A stretch of 64,000 nt of DNA from Physcomitrium patens (taxonomy: Eukaryota; Streptophyta; Bryopsida; Funariales; Funariaceae): assembly GCF_000002425.4 (NCBI RefSeq), contig NC_037267.1, positions 8,197,396 to 8,261,395 on the forward strand, read 5' to 3'. The position numbers were made by a program, and so were the translations under genes. Shown piece after piece: positions 59,763 through 64,000 of the stretch. The notes under the pieces were generated by a model. That model searched no databases. It was not told the origin of the DNA and was given only the letters and a program-made list of their open reading frames with translations. Positions within the stretch are counted from its first letter, which is position 1. The number at the start of each line of letters is the position of its first letter.

Positions 59763-60934
59763 CTAGTTGGCGATGACCTCTTTGTCCAGTCCACTCACTC
59801 TGTTGCTCACCAAACCCTCCCCTTCTAATGCACAACGTTTTCCTGAGGCTCTCTTCATACAAAAGTCAGAAGCATCGTCCTCTCCTATCCTCTCACTAGG
59901 TTCAGCAATTATCTTCCTAGCGCACTGAACAGAAGTACTACGTTCACTAAGGTGAATATAATAGGAATGAGTATGAGTCGACCTAATTTCTACATTCAGA
60001 GAGTAACTGTTCGGTTGTTTCGGTCCACTCCAGAGTATCCAACCAAGTACATGCTCTCTACTGCAGAAGCCCAATACAAAACAGTGTTTTCATACGTTGT
60101 GACCAGGGTTCAAAATGCTACATGGTGTAATTGTTCAGTCAGGACTTTCTTGTAAGACTTAAAAGTCCGTGATTTCGCACCCTTCGGCATTACCAAGGCA
60201 CACTAGGAAGATGACCAACGCTGCTTCAGTGCTAATCCGATCACGTCGTGAACGGAAATAGTCGAAACTGCAGTCTGCGCATTGTAGGATACCAAACATA
60301 TCATGCAGACAATGCCGTGTGATATACGTCCGGATTTCGAGAACTACAGGGGTCTCAACGTCTCAAATTTACTTTCAGAAACCAGGACTCACCAACAACG
60401 GTAAGATGCTTAGACCAACATATGGCGGCTCACGTTTAAAGAAAAGAGACCGACTCCATCAATTAGAACCTCCCCAGATCTACGCCACGCAACACGAGCA
60501 TTGCAAGCAAATACCACCATCTCCATGCCAACACATACCATACGCGCGAGGAGCTCGTGTTGCAAGCTGATCCTCCCCCCCTTCCGCCCAGAACCCCCTT
60601 TCCCGTCAAAATGGTCCGCGCTGCCGGAGGAATGGTCCGACGGCGAGGAAGTCCCCCTAACCCCGCGCGTCTTCACCGGCTTCCGCTTCCTCTGCGTCTG
60701 CTCCCTCGCAATCTCAATCAGTCTCAGCTCCTCGCGCGCGTCGTCCGGCACCGTGGGGCACCCTGTCACGCCCGCCTGGCGCTTATTCCCAAGCAAATGC
60801 GCTCGGATCCGCATGGCATTCCCCTGAAACTCCTTGTCGCAGTGAATGCACCGCACCAATGTGGCCATGCCATGCTTTTCCGGCTCCTTGAGCACTATCA
60901 CATGGTTCCACTCCACTCCCTTCACCTTTACCAT
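59763..60934 (-). CDS. BED-type zinc-finger protein, downstream exons unresolved
   Basis: The first exon is 60,934-60,539 (132 codons, donor ATG|GTATGT, phase 0). It begins MVKVKGVEWNHVIVLKEPEK and contains C29-x2-C32, then H46 in RIRAHLLG, then C59 in VTGCPTVPDD. This is the C-x2-C-x13-H-x12-C spacing seen in plant BED-like fingers, common in hAT transposases and in domesticated DNA-binding proteins. A basic KRKPVKTRG segment and a Ser/Gly-rich tail follow. A plausible last exon is about 59,955-59,763 (SERSTSVQCARKIIAEP to stop), but its phase (2) does not fit the first donor, so at least one middle exon is missing. No hAT transposase core is seen. Confidence 0.5.
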
Positions 60935-61873
60935 CGCTCAATCCCTCCACATCCGTCGCTCCACCTCTCCTCCTACCTCCTCCCGGTTCTCTCCTCCCCT
61001 GCCAACCCTAATTCCTCCGTCTTCAACGATAATCCCACACAAGAAAACCTCCGCTCCTCTGCACCTTAACTCAAATTTCACCGAAACCCCACAATCCCAC
61101 CCATGCACCAATTTACACTCCACTATCGTTGCATTCGTGTGCGCTCTATCCAGTCCAGTGCGCGAGCGGCGAGACCGCGCAATGACCCTTGCTTGATTGC
61201 AAAACCCCCGACTCTTCAGCTTGTGAGACTTCTTGACAATCACTGGTAGCGTCCGTCGCCCTATGATGCGAGGCAAGGCTTGTGCAAGGTTGCTCGAAGG
61301 TTACGGTATTTGCTGAACATCCACAAAAGTAGTAATACTTCTGCACTCACTCACTGTAACTGTGCCCCTGTTAATAATGTGTGCTCTTCACTCCAATCGG
61401 CGCCAGAGGTCTGCTTTGTCAATACTTCAACTTTATAAAAAGTAAAAGTCATATAGGAAGTGTGAACGAAAGTCGTTGGCCAACAATTGGATTGTGGTAT
61501 GATGTGAGTACGAAATCTCGTCCATATATGGATGATTAGAATATTGCATCCATCGAGTTGATGAATAATTGCCATGGAATTTGAAAAAAAAAGTTATAGT
61601 TGTTGAATTACGTTCCCATTATTGGGAACATATATCGCACGCGTTCTCCGTAGACGAAAACCTGCATTTGGCTCTAGCCCTAATCTTCCGATGCGTCGGA
61701 GTTGCAGACAGAAGCGATGCCTCGGAGCGACCTTGGCAATCTGACGCAGCTGAAGTTATAGTTAGTTTTGTCTAGAGGGCCAGGGTCGCGAAGTGCTTGG
61801 TCAGGAATTAGCTGTCTGAGAAAGCCAAGAGAATTCTGGAGTGATTAGAAGGGGATTCGGTAGGGCAGCAGCG
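60935..61873. promoter_or_regulatory. Divergent intergenic region between the BED gene and the HYPK-like gene
   Basis: About 940 bp separate the two ATGs, which face away from each other. It is GC-moderate next to both genes, with pyrimidine-rich tracts near 60,960-61,060 that suit a 5' leader of the minus-strand gene. AGCCCTAATCTTCC near 61,677 suits a leader of the plus-strand gene. No TATA box was assigned. Confidence 0.4.
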
Positions 61874-62203
61874 ATGGCGGACGAGGGAGTTGAAGTGGCG
61901 AAGCCTGATTCCAAGGACTTGCAACAGCAGAGCAAAGCGCTCGACTCCTTGACTGACCATGTGGAGGACAGACAACTGGATTCGGCTCGGGTGCAGCAGG
62001 CGATGGCCTCAATTGCTGCGACTTCGGATGCTGATCGGAATGCGCAGCGGCTGCGGGAAAAGGAGCTAGCGGCTGTGAAAATTAACCCTGAGGATGTGGA
62101 TATTATTGCCAACGAGCTAGAGATGGACAAGAAAGTCGCTGAGAGGACGTTGAGAGAACACAAGGGGGATGCTGTTGCCGCCATTCGCTCCTTCTTGAAA
62201 TAG
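61874..62203 (+). CDS. HYPK: HYPK-like protein (NatA regulatory subunit), single exon, 109 aa
   Basis: An uninterrupted frame from ATG to TAG encodes an acidic N-terminus, a charged helix with TDHVEDRQLDSARVQQAM, and a C-terminal UBA-like domain of the NAC-alpha/HYPK type: KINPEDVDIIANELEMDKK, then AERTLREHKGDAVAAIRSFL. HYPK proteins bind the ribosome-associated N-terminal acetyltransferase NatA (NAA10/NAA15) and chaperone nascent chains in the cytosol. The size (109 aa) fits the family. An in-frame upstream extension begins at a GTG (61,841), but the ATG in GCAGCGATGGCG is the better start. Absence of introns is notable beside intron-rich neighbours. Confidence 0.85.
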   Translation: MADEGVEVAKPDSKDLQQQSKALDSLTDHVEDRQLDSARVQQAMASIAATSDADRNAQRLREKELAAVKINPEDVDIIANELEMDKKVAERTLREHKGDAVAAIRSFLK

Positions 62204-64000
62204 GGTTTCATGCTATTCGTAGGAAGCAACTGTTTGTGATTTTGTCGGTGAAGTGTGTGCTGGGATCGCTATCACTGCCTTTTTTTTCCCAAAGGAATAG
62301 AGGTAGTGATTTTCACGAAGACCGCTCAATACAAGTGCTTGCCACTTTTCCAATAGGAATCTCACTAGGTTTTTTCATATTCAGCATCAAGTTGTTGCTG
62401 AACTGCATACCTCAACTTTTGACGCCATATCTTTGCAATCAACATCAGCATGAATTCCTACCTTTTCTGTACCTTCTTTATGAATTGCACTCTCCGTTTC
62501 AACGTGTTGGGTTACGAAACATGTGTTGTGTGCAATCTTACGAATTAGTTTGGTTCTGTATCACACAGCCTTGGCAATCGGGCCTTTTAGGAAAGCTTCT
62601 TAACTGTTTTAATTTTGAGACACAGTCGCGATGTTCTTCATAACTAATCACTCGTCACAGATAGTTAATCTCAAGAATTGTCCTAATGAGTCATACCAGC
62701 ACAACAGCGTTAGTGGTAGGTCTCCATGAATAATGTAGGTAGAATATCTCTTGATTACTGGGAAACTTTCCAGTGGAATGTGACTGCTTACATGTTCGTA
62801 ATCTGGCTGCTTTGTAGGCACCCAACAAGTTCATGCAAAGAGGAGTTCACAATGTTTACAAGCTAGGGTAACAAACGGTGAAACCTGCTTGAGATTTTTT
62901 TGTTGTTATTCCAAAGGGTTTCTTTGCAACGTGGTTGATTATGAGATGGTGACTGGACGCGCTTAAACGTACTTAACAGTTGTAAACCTTCCGCTTAGCA
63001 ACGATGTAGTTAACAAGAATGCCAATTCGCAGTGTGGAAGCTGAATGGTAAGGTGGCACCTAGATAAAATTAAGACGCGTGTACCCAGGTGCATTAAGAC
63101 TGTCGCTGTTATCTGCTGCTGCCATTGGCGCTACGACGGTGCAAAGGGACCTAGTGAAAATGGTAATATCATGCAACATGTTAGTTTTGTAAACCAGGGC
63201 TTGCCATACACAAAATCAACGCTTGAACGTCAATACTTTTTATCTTCCACCACCGGAACGTGCACATTGCTTACCCATCATGGCCTACACCTAAAGCAAA
63301 TTCCGAAGCTACTGATTTGGCGGCGCGCTGTGAATTTCATCAGGATACGATTATGCGTTGTGAAAAAGCTTTCCAAACTCATGTACCTTTTGCTCTTCCA
63401 GCAGACAGTTGAAGATTGAAATGAGAGACCTCTGCTACGTATGGATAGCCTCTGCTAGCACAGCAGTACGCACCGTGTTTGATCCCCTGTTTGGAGCACA
63501 AAAACTTTCCAATTTCTTCCTCGAATCACAATATAAGTAGTGAGGTTTCAGTTTACATTAGCTGGAGCGGGGATTGTGTGGTTCTGTACATGATTGGAAG
63601 TCAACTTGATGTTGGAGCTCCTCAGCGTTCGTTTCGAAGATGTCATTTAGCACACATACCATTTTGAGGGCCCAACATGCTCCTAGCATTGTCAAACTAT
63701 ATTAAAATAGACTTTGCATCAAGGTAAACTCTCTCATATAACCAACAAATCTTACGGAGCACTACATTCGGTAAAAATGCAGTTTGGACCCATCATAATC
63801 TTATAAACATAAATTCCTACACAACCGTCATACTAAGATCCGGGAGGGAAAACTTCCTCTGCACGCTGCTCCTTGAGAACTAAACATTCCATACAAAGAC
63901 TGACTTATTTGTTCTACTAAGAAGCTAAAAGAATCTGGGATTCTACACTGGTCTATATGCTATCGTTACCCCTTCAAATGCCAAAGACCTCGTGCGTCGG
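62204..64000. other. No gene supported; probable 3' flank of HYPK and intergenic DNA
   Basis: Normal base composition, but open frames (for example + 62,236-62,643 and + 63,045-63,419) are Cys/Leu-rich, lack motifs and have no convincing splice partners. The first part is likely the 3' untranslated region of the HYPK-like gene. Part of a gene continuing beyond the window cannot be excluded. Confidence 0.5.

Noticed and set aside
60557..61069. + strand frame of 170 codons, Pro/Leu/Arg-rich
   Set aside because: Antisense to the BED-finger exon and its pyrimidine-rich leader; low in complexity and without a domain.
61801..62229. Minus frame of 142 codons over the HYPK-like gene
   Set aside because: Ser/Ala-rich mirror of the conserved + strand UBA protein.
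62236..63419. Two + strand frames of 135 and 124 codons
   Set aside because: Cys/Leu/Phe-rich, no motifs, no splice partners; probably the 3' flank of the HYPK-like gene.

Overview
The window looks like nuclear DNA of a land plant, most likely a bryophyte such as a moss (inference). It holds a chloroplast Rubisco activase gene, a TANGLED1-like division-plane gene and a protein with a LEAFY-type SAM domain. Genes have short GT-AG introns, and chromodomain Ty3/gypsy retrotransposons lie next to a compact gene island. No bacterial or organellar gene layout is seen. Gene models were assembled by hand from open frames, splice consensus and reading phase.

Bases 1 to about 42,300 are extremely AT-rich and carry no intact host gene that I can support. 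This part is a retrotransposon graveyard. Two long Ty3/gypsy chromoviruses of one family lie in the + direction: 19,232-25,625 (LTRs 561 bp, target duplication GGCAG/GGCAT) and 34,746-41,122 (LTRs 559 bp, target duplication ATAAT). Both keep recognisable gag, protease, reverse transcriptase, RNase H, integrase and chromodomain, followed by one more conserved frame of unknown function. Both are broken by stops that mostly read as C-to-T or G-to-A changes. Around them lie older repeats: a second Ty3/gypsy lineage on the minus strand (about 5.9-7.5 kb and 11.8-14 kb), its probable LTRs in both orientations, a 150-190 bp tandem-like repeat, a 360 bp repeat ending in a palindrome, long AT and poly-T tracts, and a 68 bp near-perfect palindrome. 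The first chromovirus is inserted inside one of the older repeats.

From about 42.3 kb base composition changes sharply and genes begin. On the minus strand, from left to right: a TANGLED1-like gene (42,944-45,708; 3 exons, 554 aa); a 282-aa plant protein with a possible 2H-phosphoesterase signature (47,450-49,197; 5 exons); Rubisco activase, short form (53,278-55,346; 4 exons, 447 aa); a 304-aa protein with a LEAFY-like SAM domain but no LEAFY DNA-binding domain (57,962-59,452; 5 exons); and a BED-type zinc-finger gene whose downstream exons are unresolved (about 59,763-60,934). On the + strand lies a single-exon HYPK-like gene (61,874-62,203). The genes do not form a pathway: they serve division-plane placement, photosynthesis, N-terminal acetylation and probable transcriptional control. 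AT-rich spacers (46.6-47.1, 50-52 and 56-57.2 kb) separate them.

The item most worth pursuing is the LEAFY-SAM protein without a DNA-binding domain. Next are the extra conserved frame downstream of the chromodomain and the conserved hairpins of the chromovirus LTRs.
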